Origin: JBAZTO01 sp041661865
GTDB taxonomy: Bacteria > Planctomycetota > Phycisphaerae > SM23-33
Reading direction: 5' to 3'
Assembly: GCA_041661865.1 (NCBI GenBank)
Contig: JBAZTO010000087.1
Coordinates: 1 to 6,287 of the forward strand
Length of the DNA: 6,287 bases
The translations under genes and the position numbers were made by a program. Shown piece after piece: positions 1 through 4,770 of this stretch (position 1 is the first letter of the stretch; every line of letters begins with the position of its first letter). The notes beneath the pieces are model-generated. The model worked only from the letters and a program-made list of their open reading frames with translations. It searched no databases and was not told the DNA's origin.

Positions 1-96
1 TGGTACAGTCTGTCATGCCGATGGCCTTTCTAATTGCCTATAAGAGGTCTGGTAACTACTTATATAGCAAATAGTTAGGACATCGGCAACTTATTT

Positions 97-342
97 ATGG
101 GCAAACTGCGTGAAATATGCGGGCTAGAGATCACCGTGAAAACGATCATGCGCGACGGAGATCGGGAATGCTTTACCTACCAGGTGAATGGTAATAAGGT
201 AACGCCGATCCGCTGGCGGGTGACGAAGTTAAGAGATCGCGCATATCGAGAAGCAAATGTGATGGCTACTGTTATTGGCTTGAGTTTCTGTGTCGGTATA
301 GTGTATGTCCTGTTGCCACGCCGCGTCGGAAAGAGTGCGTAG
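97..342 (+). CDS. Putative small single-pass membrane protein, unrecognised
   Basis: I do not recognise this 81-residue reading frame. Residues 1-53 are polar and charged. Residues about 54-74 (NVMATVIGLSFCVGIVYVLLP) are a credible transmembrane helix, followed by a short basic tail (RRVGKSA), so a C-terminal single-pass protein is possible. No convincing Shine-Dalgarno sequence lies at the right distance: TTAGGA at 74-79 is about 17 nt upstream. GC content and codon use (AAA, ATA, GTA, TTA) are clearly less GC-rich than in the downstream genes, which fits either acquired DNA or non-coding sequence. It could be a chance frame; confidence is low. Confidence 0.33.
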   Translation: MGKLREICGLEITVKTIMRDGDRECFTYQVNGNKVTPIRWRVTKLRDRAYREANVMATVIGLSFCVGIVYVLLPRRVGKSA

Positions 343-346
343 TGCT

Positions 347-377
347 GTGCAACCGCCTGCCGGCAGGCTTGTTGCAC
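347..377. repeat. Palindrome: GTGCAAC arms around a CCTGCCGGCAGG core
   Basis: GTGCAAC (347-353) pairs with GTTGCAC (371-377). Between them lies the perfect 12-bp palindrome CCTGCCGGCAGG (356-367). The arms match the GCGTGCAAC/GTTGCACGC palindrome family seen at 985, 2650 and 4813. The right half (354-380) recurs at 1119-1144 and in a diverged form at 4932-4957, so this is a dispersed intergenic repeat. Confidence 0.7.
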
Positions 378-425
378 GCGGAATCGCGTAGGTCGTGCAT
401 ACTTGCACGAGGGTATTCCGCGTGC
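374..425. repeat. Nested 52-nt hairpin overlapping the preceding palindrome
   Basis: An outer perfect 11-bp stem, GCACGCGGAAT (374-384) with ATTCCGCGTGC (415-425), encloses an inner perfect 7-bp stem, TCGTGCA (393-399) with TGCACGA (404-410), and a TACT loop. An asymmetric internal loop separates the two stems. The left arm starts inside the GTTGCAC arm of the 347-377 palindrome, so the two structures are mutually exclusive over 374-377. No T-run follows, so it is not a classical intrinsic terminator. Confidence 0.7.
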
Positions 426-464
426 TGGTAAGCATGCTCTACGGAACTGGCCCCAGGAACACAA

Positions 465-574
465 GGCCCGACGGGCCGGCAGAATTTCTTTCGCCCCTCT
501 GGGGCTTGAGCGACAAAGAGCACGCCTTCCGGGGCCTCACGGCCCCGGCTAAGTTCTCAGCGGTCCTGCGGACC
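465..574. repeat. Array of four short GC-rich hairpins
   Basis: Four perfect stems with 3-4 nt loops occur in 110 bp: GGCCC/GGGCC with loop GAC (465-477), GCCCC/GGGGC with loop TCT (493-505), CCGGGGCC/GGCCCCGG with loop TCAC (529-548), and GGTCC/GGACC with loop TGC (562-574). Their starts are 28-36 bp apart. The linkers are unrelated in sequence and no reading frame here looks coding. From memory, stems of the GCCCC-loop-GGGGC type are frequent in planctomycete intergenic DNA; I have not checked this. No gene is evident. Confidence 0.65.
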
Positions 575-614
575 TCAGATCCCCAGCCTAGCGCTCGGTG
601 ACATCTGATCTGAT

Positions 615-687
615 AGGTGCCACGGCTGCGTCGTGTGCAGCCGTGCATAGCGTCGACACTGCTGCAAACATCGCAGCAGTGGCACCT
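615..687. repeat. Three-helix palindromic element (GGTGCC type)
   Basis: The outer arms AGGTGCCA (615-622) and TGGCACCT (680-687) close a domain with two internal hairpins. Hairpin A is CACGGCTGC (621-629) with GCAGCCGTG (637-645) and a 7-nt loop GTCGTGT. Hairpin B is ACTGCTGC (658-665) with GCAGCAGT (673-680) and a 7-nt loop AAACATC. Some end bases can pair in either helix. Hairpin A has a diverged copy at 4864-4888. The fold is that of a structured RNA or a REP-like mobile palindrome. It is not a tRNA: arm sizes, anticodon loop and T-loop do not fit. Confidence 0.65.
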
Positions 688-744
688 GATCCCTCGTTTG
701 ACGAGTAACAGAGCCCTAGCCGCTGCCGGGAATCGTTCTCAAAA

Positions 745-760
745 TGTTCCACGTGGAACA
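745..760. promoter_or_regulatory. parS: Candidate parS centromere site (ParB-binding palindrome)
   Basis: TGTTCCACGTGGAACA is a perfect 16-bp palindrome with a CACGTG core. It matches the bacterial chromosomal parS consensus TGTTNCACGTGNAACA; the C/G variant at the N positions is found at known parS sites such as those of pseudomonads. The palindrome ends exactly at 16 bp, because flanks A744 and A761 do not pair. In the known system ParB dimers bind here, load as CTP-dependent clamps and spread, and ParA segregates the complex. The site lies in gene-free DNA. No parA or parB is in this window, so function is inferred from the site alone. Confidence 0.72.
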
Positions 761-857
761 ATCAACATTTGTGCGCCAATATTGCTTACCCTGGCCGGAA
801 GCAAAAAGAGGGAATGATTCCGCGTTCTCATTGCGGGCGCGGGTAGGCGCCTGTCTT

Positions 858-914
858 TTGTGCGCAGATCTTGTTGCGCAGGCTATCCTTGCCCGCGCCG
901 CGATTGTTGCGCAG
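858..914 (+). repeat. Three short direct repeats, TTGTTGCGCAG type
   Basis: TTGTGCGCAG (858-867), TTGTTGCGCAG (871-881) and TTGTTGCGCAG (904-914) lie in the same orientation about 100 bp right of the parS candidate. They resemble the TTGTTGCAC half-sites of the palindrome family elsewhere in the window and may simply be decayed members of it. Spacing is irregular (13 and 33 bp), which argues against replication iterons. Confidence 0.35.
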
Positions 915-984
915 CCGCACGCGCCGGGGCCACGCCGCCCGTCAGAGATACTCCACGTTCATCGGCAGGCCACACCATGTTTCC

Positions 985-1005
985 GCGTGCAACAAAGTTG
1001 CACGC
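985..1005. repeat. GCGTGCAAC/GTTGCACGC palindrome, copy 1
   Basis: Perfect 9-bp arms GCGTGCAAC (985-993) and GTTGCACGC (997-1005) surround an AAA loop. This is the most perfect member of a family also present at 2650-2669 and 4813-4832, with derivatives at 347-377 and 1119-1153. It is followed by the 10-bp palindrome TAACATGTTA (1015-1024). Confidence 0.7.
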
Positions 1006-1025
1006 CTTACTTATTAACATGTTAG

Positions 1026-1051
1026 GGAGGTGGAGTTCCAACTCCACCTCC
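1026..1051. repeat. Perfect 12-bp inverted repeat GGAGGTGGAGTT
   Basis: GGAGGTGGAGTT (1026-1037) and AACTCCACCTCC (1040-1051) are perfect arms separated by CC. As RNA this is a very stable hairpin. TTCTC follows rather than a T-run, so an intrinsic terminator is possible but not well supported. No intact gene ends nearby. Confidence 0.6.
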
Positions 1052-1076
1052 TTCTCGCTCGTCCTGGGCATCCTCA

Positions 1077-1098
1077 CGGCGGAGGAGGAACTCCGCCG
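1077..1098. repeat. Hairpin CGGCGGAG/CTCCGCCG
   Basis: Perfect 8-bp arms CGGCGGAG (1077-1084) and CTCCGCCG (1091-1098) flank a GAGGAA loop. It is 25 bp after the preceding inverted repeat and shares the GGAG/CTCC theme, so both may belong to one repeat unit. Confidence 0.5.
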
Positions 1099-1118
1099 CG
1101 CGCCTGCGTAGGCTGTCC

Positions 1119-1153
1119 GCCTGTAGGCAGGCTTGTTGCACACGCGATCTCGC
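1119..1153. repeat. Second copy of the CGCCTG-GTTGCAC intergenic repeat
   Basis: The stretch from 1119, CGCCTGTAGGCAGGC followed by TTGTTGCAC, matches 354-377 with only two differences over 24 bp. Both differences fall in the palindromic core, CCTGTAGGCAGG against CCTGCCGGCAGG. The downstream parts (GCGATCTCGC here, GGAATCGCG there) are diverged. The copy abuts the transposase relic at about 1188, as expected for a palindrome family associated with that enzyme class. Confidence 0.55.
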
Positions 1154-1187
1154 TGATTGGCTCTCTGCAAGACTCAATCGTGGTCGC

Positions 1188-1382
1188 CGCGACCAGCGAG
1201 ACTACGCGATGCATCTGGACTACACTCACTGGAATCCTGTAAAACACGGACTGGCCCGACGCCCGGTGGATTGGCCTTTCTCAAGTTTTCACTGAGGCGT
1301 GCGGAAGGGCCTTTACGAAGAAGACTGGATAGGCAGAACCGATCTGCCGGAAAACATGACGTTCTACTCCTGCGATAGTTAG
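1188..1382 (+). pseudogene. C-terminal remnant of a REP-associated tyrosine transposase (RAYT, Y1_Tnp/IS200-like)
   Basis: In the frame of position 1188 the translation gives RDQRDYAMHLDY, then THWNPVKHGLARRPVDWPF, then SSFH, an in-frame TGA (1293-1295), then GVRKGLYEEDWIG and a final TAG (1380-1382). This is the typical end of RAYT/TnpA-REP proteins, whose C-terminus usually reads like DYIHYNPVKHGLV...DWPWSSFHRYV..G.Y..DWG. The TGA sits where the family commonly has Arg, so one C-to-T change of CGA explains it. Upstream of 1188 the match fades. The CTCTCTGCAAG stretch near 1161 may be a frameshifted trace of the preceding segment. The catalytic HUH motif and tyrosine are missing, so the gene is dead. 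The intact family cuts and transfers REP palindromes as single strands. Confidence 0.8.
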
Positions 1383-1410
1383 TCTCGCCGGTAGACCCCG
1401 CGCGCAGAAC

Positions 1411-1428
1411 CTTTGCCTGTCGGCAAAG
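1411..1428 (+). repeat. Hairpin in the leader of the oxidoreductase gene
   Basis: CTTTGCC (1411-1417) and GGCAAAG (1422-1428) form a perfect 7-bp stem with a TGTC loop, 29 nt before the ATG at 1458. AGAACCTT-like sequence occurs on both sides. It may stabilise the leader or be another mobile palindrome. No terminator T-run follows and no known riboswitch is recognised. Confidence 0.5.
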
Positions 1429-1457
1429 AACCTTCGTGCCCTACCTGGAGAACAACG

Positions 1458-2456
1458 ATGAAGTTGGCGATGATCGGATCCTACGGCCACACGGGCATCG
1501 TGCTGCGGAGCCTGCCCCATCTTCCCGACGTCCAGCTCGTGGCGGTGTCGCGTTACGGCAGCGGTGACAAGCTGGGCTTTTACGGCAAGGGCCCGGCCTG
1601 GCCCGAGCGGGTGGCCGTCTACGAGAACTACCAGCAGATGATCCGCGAGGTCCACCCCGACATCGTCAGCGTCTGCATGCCGCTGCACCGCAACGCCGAG
1701 GCCTCCATCTTCGCCGCCCGGCACGGCTGCCATATCATCGGCGAAAAGCCGCTGGCCACCACGCTGGCGGACCTGGACGCGCTCAAGGCGGCCGTCGCCC
1801 AGGCCGGCGTGAAGGTCTGCGCCATGTTCGAGATGCGGGCCTCGGCGCCGTACCAGACCGTCCGCCAGGTCGTCCAGGGCGGGCGGATCGGCGAGCCGAT
1901 CCTGGCCTTCGGGCAAAAGTCCTACCCCTTCGGCGACCGCGACGAGTTCTACCGCACCCGCGAGACCTTCGGCGGCACGATCCCCTGGGTGGCCATTCAC
2001 GCCCTGGAGTTCACCCGTTATTGTTTCGGGCGCGACTACCGGCGCGTGGCGGCCATGCACTCCAACCTGTCGCTCAAGGGCTACCCCGGCAGCGAGGACA
2101 ACGGCGGCATCCTGCTGGAGTTTGACGGCGGCGGGCATGCGATCATTTCCTTTGACTACTTGCGTCCCAAGGCCTCCGCCGGTCCCAAGCGGCGCCACGG
2201 CGACGACCGCTTGCGAATCGCCGGCAGCGAAGGGATCGTCGAGATCGTCGATGAGGGCACGCGCGTGGTACTCATGACGGCCTCGGCCGTCGAGGATGTG
2301 CCCCTAGCGCCCGCCCGCGACCTGTTCGGCGAGTTCGTCGCGTCCATCCGGGGCGACGGCCCGTGCATCGTGACGCCCGAAGAGTCCTTCCGCATCACCG
2401 AGGTGGCCCTCAAGGCCCGCGACGCCGCCGATGCCAAGAAGATCGTGGAGTTGTAA
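1458..2456 (+). CDS. Gfo/Idh/MocA-family NAD(P)-dependent oxidoreductase
   Basis: The 332-residue protein has the usual length and two-domain layout of this family. An N-terminal Rossmann domain (1 to about 125) starts with the dinucleotide loop GSYGHTG (7-13) and carries the signature Glu-Lys-Pro at 96-98 (GEKPLATT). A C-terminal alpha/beta domain follows, with GGTIPWVAIHALEF (172-185), where His181 occupies the place of the family's catalytic His. Members oxidise or reduce sugars, inositols and related compounds in the cytoplasm; the substrate cannot be read from sequence. The loop is GxxGxxG rather than GxGxxG. The ATG at 1458 is chosen because GGAG (1447-1450) sits 7 nt upstream. An in-frame TTG at 1413 lies inside a hairpin and adds unconserved residues. 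It appears monocistronic: a 336-nt gap with a new promoter separates it from ribH. Confidence 0.9.
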   Translation: MKLAMIGSYGHTGIVLRSLPHLPDVQLVAVSRYGSGDKLGFYGKGPAWPERVAVYENYQQMIREVHPDIVSVCMPLHRNAEASIFAARHGCHIIGEKPLATTLADLDALKAAVAQAGVKVCAMFEMRASAPYQTVRQVVQGGRIGEPILAFGQKSYPFGDRDEFYRTRETFGGTIPWVAIHALEFTRYCFGRDYRRVAAMHSNLSLKGYPGSEDNGGILLEFDGGGHAIISFDYLRPKASAGPKRRHGDDRLRIAGSEGIVEIVDEGTRVVLMTASAVEDVPLAPARDLFGEFVASIRGDGPCIVTPEESFRITEVALKARDAADAKKIVEL

Positions 2457-2464
2457 GAAACACC

Positions 2465-2527
2465 AGGGAATAGGGTCTAGGGACCAGGGAAAAGGCAAAA
2501 GGGAAAAGGCAATAGGCGGCAGGCAGA
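2465..2527 (+). repeat. Heptad array 1: nine in-phase AGGSNNN units
   Basis: Starting 9 nt after the oxidoreductase stop, nine consecutive 7-bp units begin with AGG in strict phase, for example AGGGAAT, AGGGTCT, AGGGACC, AGGGAAA, AGGCAAA. Position 4 is G or C and the last three bases vary. Period 7 is not a multiple of 3, so the array is not a peptide repeat. Similar tracts lie at 2557, 3713, 4729 and 6109. Confidence 0.85.
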
Positions 2528-2540
2528 GGAATGGAAGTGT

Positions 2541-2584
2541 ACTTCGCACTTCGCACAGGGAAGGGGCAAGAGGGAACAGGGACC
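2541..2584 (+). repeat. Heptad array 2: ACTTCGC doublet and AGGGNNN units
   Basis: ACTTCGC occurs twice in tandem (2541-2554), followed by AC and four 7-bp units: AGGGAAG, GGGCAAG, AGGGAAC, AGGGACC (2557-2584). It continues the heptad theme of array 1 after about 13 unstructured bases. The ACTTCGC units resemble the AGTTCGC units after ftsY at 4736. Confidence 0.7.
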
Positions 2585-2598
2585 GGCGGTTTTACTAG

Positions 2599-2619
2599 CC
2601 GCGAGCGCGAAGCGAGCGG
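2599..2619. repeat. GCGAGCG-rich short inverted repeat
   Basis: CCGC (2599-2602) and GCGG (2616-2619) enclose CGC-GAA-GCG, giving an interrupted hairpin in the sequence GCGAGCGCGAAGCGAGCG. It lies in the gene-free interval 2457-2728. No further function is visible. Confidence 0.4.
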
Positions 2620-2647
2620 GGCTTTGAATCGCGAATTGGAAACAATC

Positions 2648-2715
2648 CCGCGCGCAACGAGTTGCACGCCCTGCCATCCACGGTACTCCGGCCTTCCGGT
2701 AGTCCGGTCTTCCGG
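2648..2715 (+). repeat. Composite dispersed repeat, copy A (GTTGCACGC palindrome plus CCGG tandem)
   Basis: The left part is the palindrome GCGCGCAAC/GTTGCACGC (2650-2658 and 2661-2669), with one C-A mismatch and a GA loop. The right part is a 16-bp tandem duplication, TACTCCGGCCTTCCGG (2684-2699) and TAGTCCGGTCTTCCGG (2700-2715), 14 of 16 identical. The whole block matches the reverse complement of 4771-4834 at roughly 70% by eye, so it is a dispersed unit in inverted orientation. Confidence 0.65.
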
Positions 2716-2728
2716 GCTTTTGCCGTCC

Positions 2729-2757
2729 TTGCAGTTGCCCAGCTGCGAGCGTATACT
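2729..2757 (+). promoter_or_regulatory. Sigma70-type promoter for ribH-nusB(-ftsY)
   Basis: TTGCAG (2729-2734, -35) and TATACT (2752-2757, -10) are separated by an ideal 17 bp. Transcription would start near 2764, leaving a leader of only about 28 nt, so no FMN riboswitch can precede ribH. The 7-bp arms GCCCAGC (2737-2743) and GCTGGGC (2758-2764) flank the -10 element symmetrically. They could serve as an operator or as a hairpin in non-template DNA. Confidence 0.75.
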
Positions 2758-2792
2758 GCTGGGCGGCTAATAGAAGAACAGGAGCCACGCTT

Positions 2793-3281
2793 ATGAAAGA
2801 ATACCAAGGCACGCTGGTCGCCCCGGCCAAGGCCAAGTTCGCCATCCTGATCAGCCGGTTCAACGAGTTCGTCACCGGCAAGCTGCTGGACGGCGCGCTG
2901 GACGCCCTGGACCGCCACGGCGTCAGTGAGGACAACATCGACGTGGTCTGGTCGCCCGGGAGCTTCGAGATCCCGGTGCTGGCCTGCCGCCTGGCCGAGT
3001 CGGGCCGGTACACGGCGATCATCTGCCTTGGCGCGGTGATTCGCGGCGGGACCGACCACTACCAGTACGTGGCAGCCGAGGCGGCCAAGGGCGTCGCCCA
3101 GGCAGCCATGAAGAGCGGCGTGCCGTGCATCTTCGGCATCCTGACGTGCGAGACCATCGAGCAGGCCATTGAGCGCAGCGGCGCCAAGGCCGGCAACAAG
3201 GGCGCCGACGCCGCCATTGCCGCCATCGAGATGGCCAACCTCCTGGGCCAGTTCCCCGCGCCGGCCAGGCAGGCCAAGTAA
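2793..3281 (+). CDS. ribH: 6,7-dimethyl-8-ribityllumazine synthase
   Basis: The enzyme condenses 5-amino-6-ribitylamino-uracil with 3,4-dihydroxy-2-butanone 4-phosphate to lumazine, the penultimate step of riboflavin synthesis; the family forms pentamers or 60-mer capsids. The 162-residue length is typical. Visible signatures are SRFN (21-24, substrate binding), PGSFEIP (55-61), GAVIRGGTDHYQYV (80-93) with the catalytic His at 89, GILTCETIEQAIERSG (115-130) and AGNKGADAA (133-141). The ATG at 2793 has AGGAG (2780-2784) 8 nt upstream. It is the first gene of the cluster, and nusB starts 4 nt after its stop. ribH-nusB pairing is widespread in bacteria. Nothing is missing; this is a confident call. 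Confidence 0.97.
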   Translation: MKEYQGTLVAPAKAKFAILISRFNEFVTGKLLDGALDALDRHGVSEDNIDVVWSPGSFEIPVLACRLAESGRYTAIICLGAVIRGGTDHYQYVAAEAAKGVAQAAMKSGVPCIFGILTCETIEQAIERSGAKAGNKGADAAIAAIEMANLLGQFPAPARQAK

Positions 3282-3285
3282 GTTC

Positions 3286-3714
3286 ATGAGCCGCCGTCAT
3301 CGCTCCAGACGTTTGAGCATGCAGGCCCTGTGCTGCCTAGACATGCAGGGCCAGCACGTCGCCGACCTGGTCAACGACTTCATCGACGAAAGCGACGAGG
3401 AGCCGGCCACCATGGCCATGGCCCATCGCCTGCTGACCGAGACCCTCCTCCAGCGCGACGACTGCGACCGCATCCTCAGCCGGCACGCCAAGAACTGGGA
3501 CCTCGCCCGCCTGGCCCTGGTCGACCGCAACATCCTCCGACTGGCCGTCTGCGAGATGCGCGGCGGCGAGACCCCGCTCAAGGTGGTCATCGCCGAGGCC
3601 CTCAAGCTGGCCAAGGAATTCTCCACCGCCGAAAGTCCGCGCTTCATCAACGGCGTCCTGGACGCGGTGATGAAGGAAATGCAAGGCGATATGGGGGAAG
3701 AGACGAAAGAATAG
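3286..3714 (+). CDS. nusB: Transcription antitermination factor NusB
   Basis: NusB pairs with NusE (ribosomal protein S10) and binds boxA RNA to keep RNA polymerase elongating through rRNA operons. The 142-residue all-helical protein shows the family pattern: a basic N-terminus with RRLSMQALCCLDMQG (8-22), NWDLARLALVDRNILRLAVCE (70-90), P97-LKVVIAEALKLAKEF (to 112) and SPRFINGVLDAV (117-128). The ATG at 3286 is chosen because the homologous region begins right after it; upstream in-frame codons overlap ribH. It has only a poor Shine-Dalgarno sequence and starts 4 nt after the ribH stop, so translational coupling is likely. The tail (131-142) is acidic. Its TAG stop overlaps the first heptad of the downstream array. 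Confidence 0.95.
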   Translation: MSRRHRSRRLSMQALCCLDMQGQHVADLVNDFIDESDEEPATMAMAHRLLTETLLQRDDCDRILSRHAKNWDLARLALVDRNILRLAVCEMRGGETPLKVVIAEALKLAKEFSTAESPRFINGVLDAVMKEMQGDMGEETKE

Positions 3715-3792
3715 GGACCAGGGAATAGGGACTCAGGGACAAGGGAACAGCCGCGAGCATTTCTGGCCCCGAGTCCCTGATCCCTGGTGCCC
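3713..3792 (+). repeat. Heptad array 3 folding into a long hairpin between nusB and ftsY
   Basis: From the nusB stop codon, AGGGACC, AGGGAAT, AGGGACT, one extra C, AGGGACA and AGGGAAC run to 3748. The opposite strand carries the same type of units at 3772-3792 (AGTCCCT, GATCCCT, GGTGCCC). The two halves pair over about 20 bp, roughly 3714-3734 with 3771-3791, with a few mismatches and a loop of about 36 nt. The 3' arm ends one base before the ftsY Shine-Dalgarno GGAG (3793-3796). No T-run follows, so I do not call a terminator. It could set mRNA stability or ftsY translation. Confidence 0.75.
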
Positions 3793-3802
3793 GGAGTGAT
3801 GT

Positions 3803-4720
3803 ATGGCCTTTTTCAAAAAAGCAATCGAGAAGCTCACCGCCGGGCTGGCCAAGACCCGCGAGAAGTTCCTGGGCGGGCTGAAGTCCTTCCTCGCCGGGCG
3901 GCAGCTTGACGAGGAATTGCTCGACGAGTTGGAGGCCAAGCTCATCGGGGCCGACATGGGCGTGGCCACCGCAGCCCAGATTCGCGCCGACCTCCAGGCC
4001 GCCTTCAGGGAAAAACGCCTGGCCAAGGCTGAGGACATTCTGGATTTCCTCAAGGACGAGCTGAAGAAATACTGGCCGGAGGTCGATCGCTCGGTTCACT
4101 TCGCCCCTTCGCCGCCGACGGTGGTCCTGGTGGCCGGCATCAACGGGGCGGGCAAGACCACCTCGGTGGCCAAGCTGGCCTGGCTGTTCAAGAGCCAGGG
4201 CAAGAAGGTCGTGCTGGCTGCCGCGGACACCTTCCGCGCCGCCGCCGTCGAGCAACTGACCATCTGGGCTGACCGCATCGGCGTGGAGATCGTCAAGGGC
4301 AGCGGGAAAGACCCCGCCGCCGTGGTCTTCGACGCCTGCGACGCCGCCCGGGCCCGCGGGGCCGACGTGCTGCTGGTGGACACCGCCGGACGCCTGCACA
4401 CGCAGGACAACCTCATGCGCGAGCTGACCAAGATTCGCGACGTGGTGGCCCGCAAGATCCCCGGCGCCCCTCACGAGGTGCTGCTGGTGCTGGACGCCAC
4501 CACCGGCCAGAATGCCATCAACCAGGCCAAGGCCTTCACCGCCGCCATCGCCGTCACGGGCATCTTCCTGGCCAAGCTCGACGGCACTGCCAAGGGCGGC
4601 ATCGTGGTGGCCATCCGCAACGAAGTGAACCTGCCGGTCAAGTTCATCGGCCTGGGCGAGCAGTACGAGGACGCCGAGGCCTTCGACCCCGACCAGTTCG
4701 TCGAAGCCCTGTTCGGTTGA
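3803..4720 (+). CDS. ftsY: Signal recognition particle receptor FtsY
   Basis: FtsY is the SRP-receptor GTPase that docks ribosome-SRP complexes at the inner membrane for co-translational protein insertion. The 305 residues comprise an amphipathic basic N-terminus (1-30) with no long acidic A domain, the helical N domain (about 30-95) and the GTPase G domain. Motifs are P-loop GINGAGKTT (112-120), DTFRAAAVEQL (142-152), DTAGR (193-197), AKLDGTAKGG (257-266) and the closing GLGEQYED...FDPDQFVEALF. The guanine-recognition motif reads AKLD where most members have TKLD; the Lys and Asp are intact. The ATG at 3803 has GGAG (3793-3796) 6 nt upstream. It lies 88 nt after nusB and probably shares its transcript, with the intergenic hairpin as a possible control point. 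Confidence 0.96.
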   Translation: MAFFKKAIEKLTAGLAKTREKFLGGLKSFLAGRQLDEELLDELEAKLIGADMGVATAAQIRADLQAAFREKRLAKAEDILDFLKDELKKYWPEVDRSVHFAPSPPTVVLVAGINGAGKTTSVAKLAWLFKSQGKKVVLAAADTFRAAAVEQLTIWADRIGVEIVKGSGKDPAAVVFDACDAARARGADVLLVDTAGRLHTQDNLMRELTKIRDVVARKIPGAPHEVLLVLDATTGQNAINQAKAFTAAIAVTGIFLAKLDGTAKGGIVVAIRNEVNLPVKFIGLGEQYEDAEAFDPDQFVEALFG

Positions 4721-4728
4721 GCAGCAAC

Positions 4729-4763
4729 AGGTCGTAGTTCGCAGGTCGTAGTTCGTAGGGGAA
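4729..4763 (+). repeat. Heptad array 4 after ftsY
   Basis: Five in-phase 7-bp units begin 9 nt after the ftsY stop: AGGTCGT, AGTTCGC, AGGTCGT, AGTTCGT, AGGGGAA. The first four form a 14-bp tandem repeat with one difference. Position after the stop (+9) and phase equal those of array 1 after the oxidoreductase gene. Confidence 0.8.
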
Positions 4764-4770
4764 GAGGGCG

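Noticed and set aside
615..687. tRNA gene
   Set aside because: The three-helix fold is about tRNA size, but lacks acceptor, anticodon and T-loop signatures.
858..914. Replication iterons next to parS
   Set aside because: There are only three copies with unequal spacing, no DnaA boxes (TTATCCACA type) and no initiator gene; they resemble decayed GTTGCAC repeats.
1026..1056. Intrinsic terminator
   Set aside because: The stem is strong, but TTCTCGC follows instead of a T-run and no intact gene ends upstream.
347..1098. CRISPR array
   Set aside because: The repeats are palindromes of several unrelated families with irregular spacing; there are no regular direct repeats with unique spacers and no cas gene.
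1413..1457. Upstream TTG start for the oxidoreductase
   Set aside because: The 15 extra residues precede the Rossmann strand, the TTG is inside a hairpin with no ribosome-binding site, and the ATG at 1458 has a good GGAG.
1281..2198. 305-residue open frame on the minus strand
   Set aside because: It lies antisense to the oxidoreductase gene, is rich in Gly, Val, Ala and Asp as expected for the complement of a GC-rich gene, and resembles no family.
2458..2792. FMN riboswitch before ribH
   Set aside because: No RFN-element pattern is visible, and the promoter at 2729-2757 leaves a leader of only about 28 nt.
2477..3287. Minus-strand open frames over ribH
   Set aside because: They overlap a clear ribH on the other strand and the intergenic heptads; no family features.
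3647..4474. 275-residue open frame on the minus strand
   Set aside because: It is the complement of ftsY with low-complexity composition and no recognisable motif.
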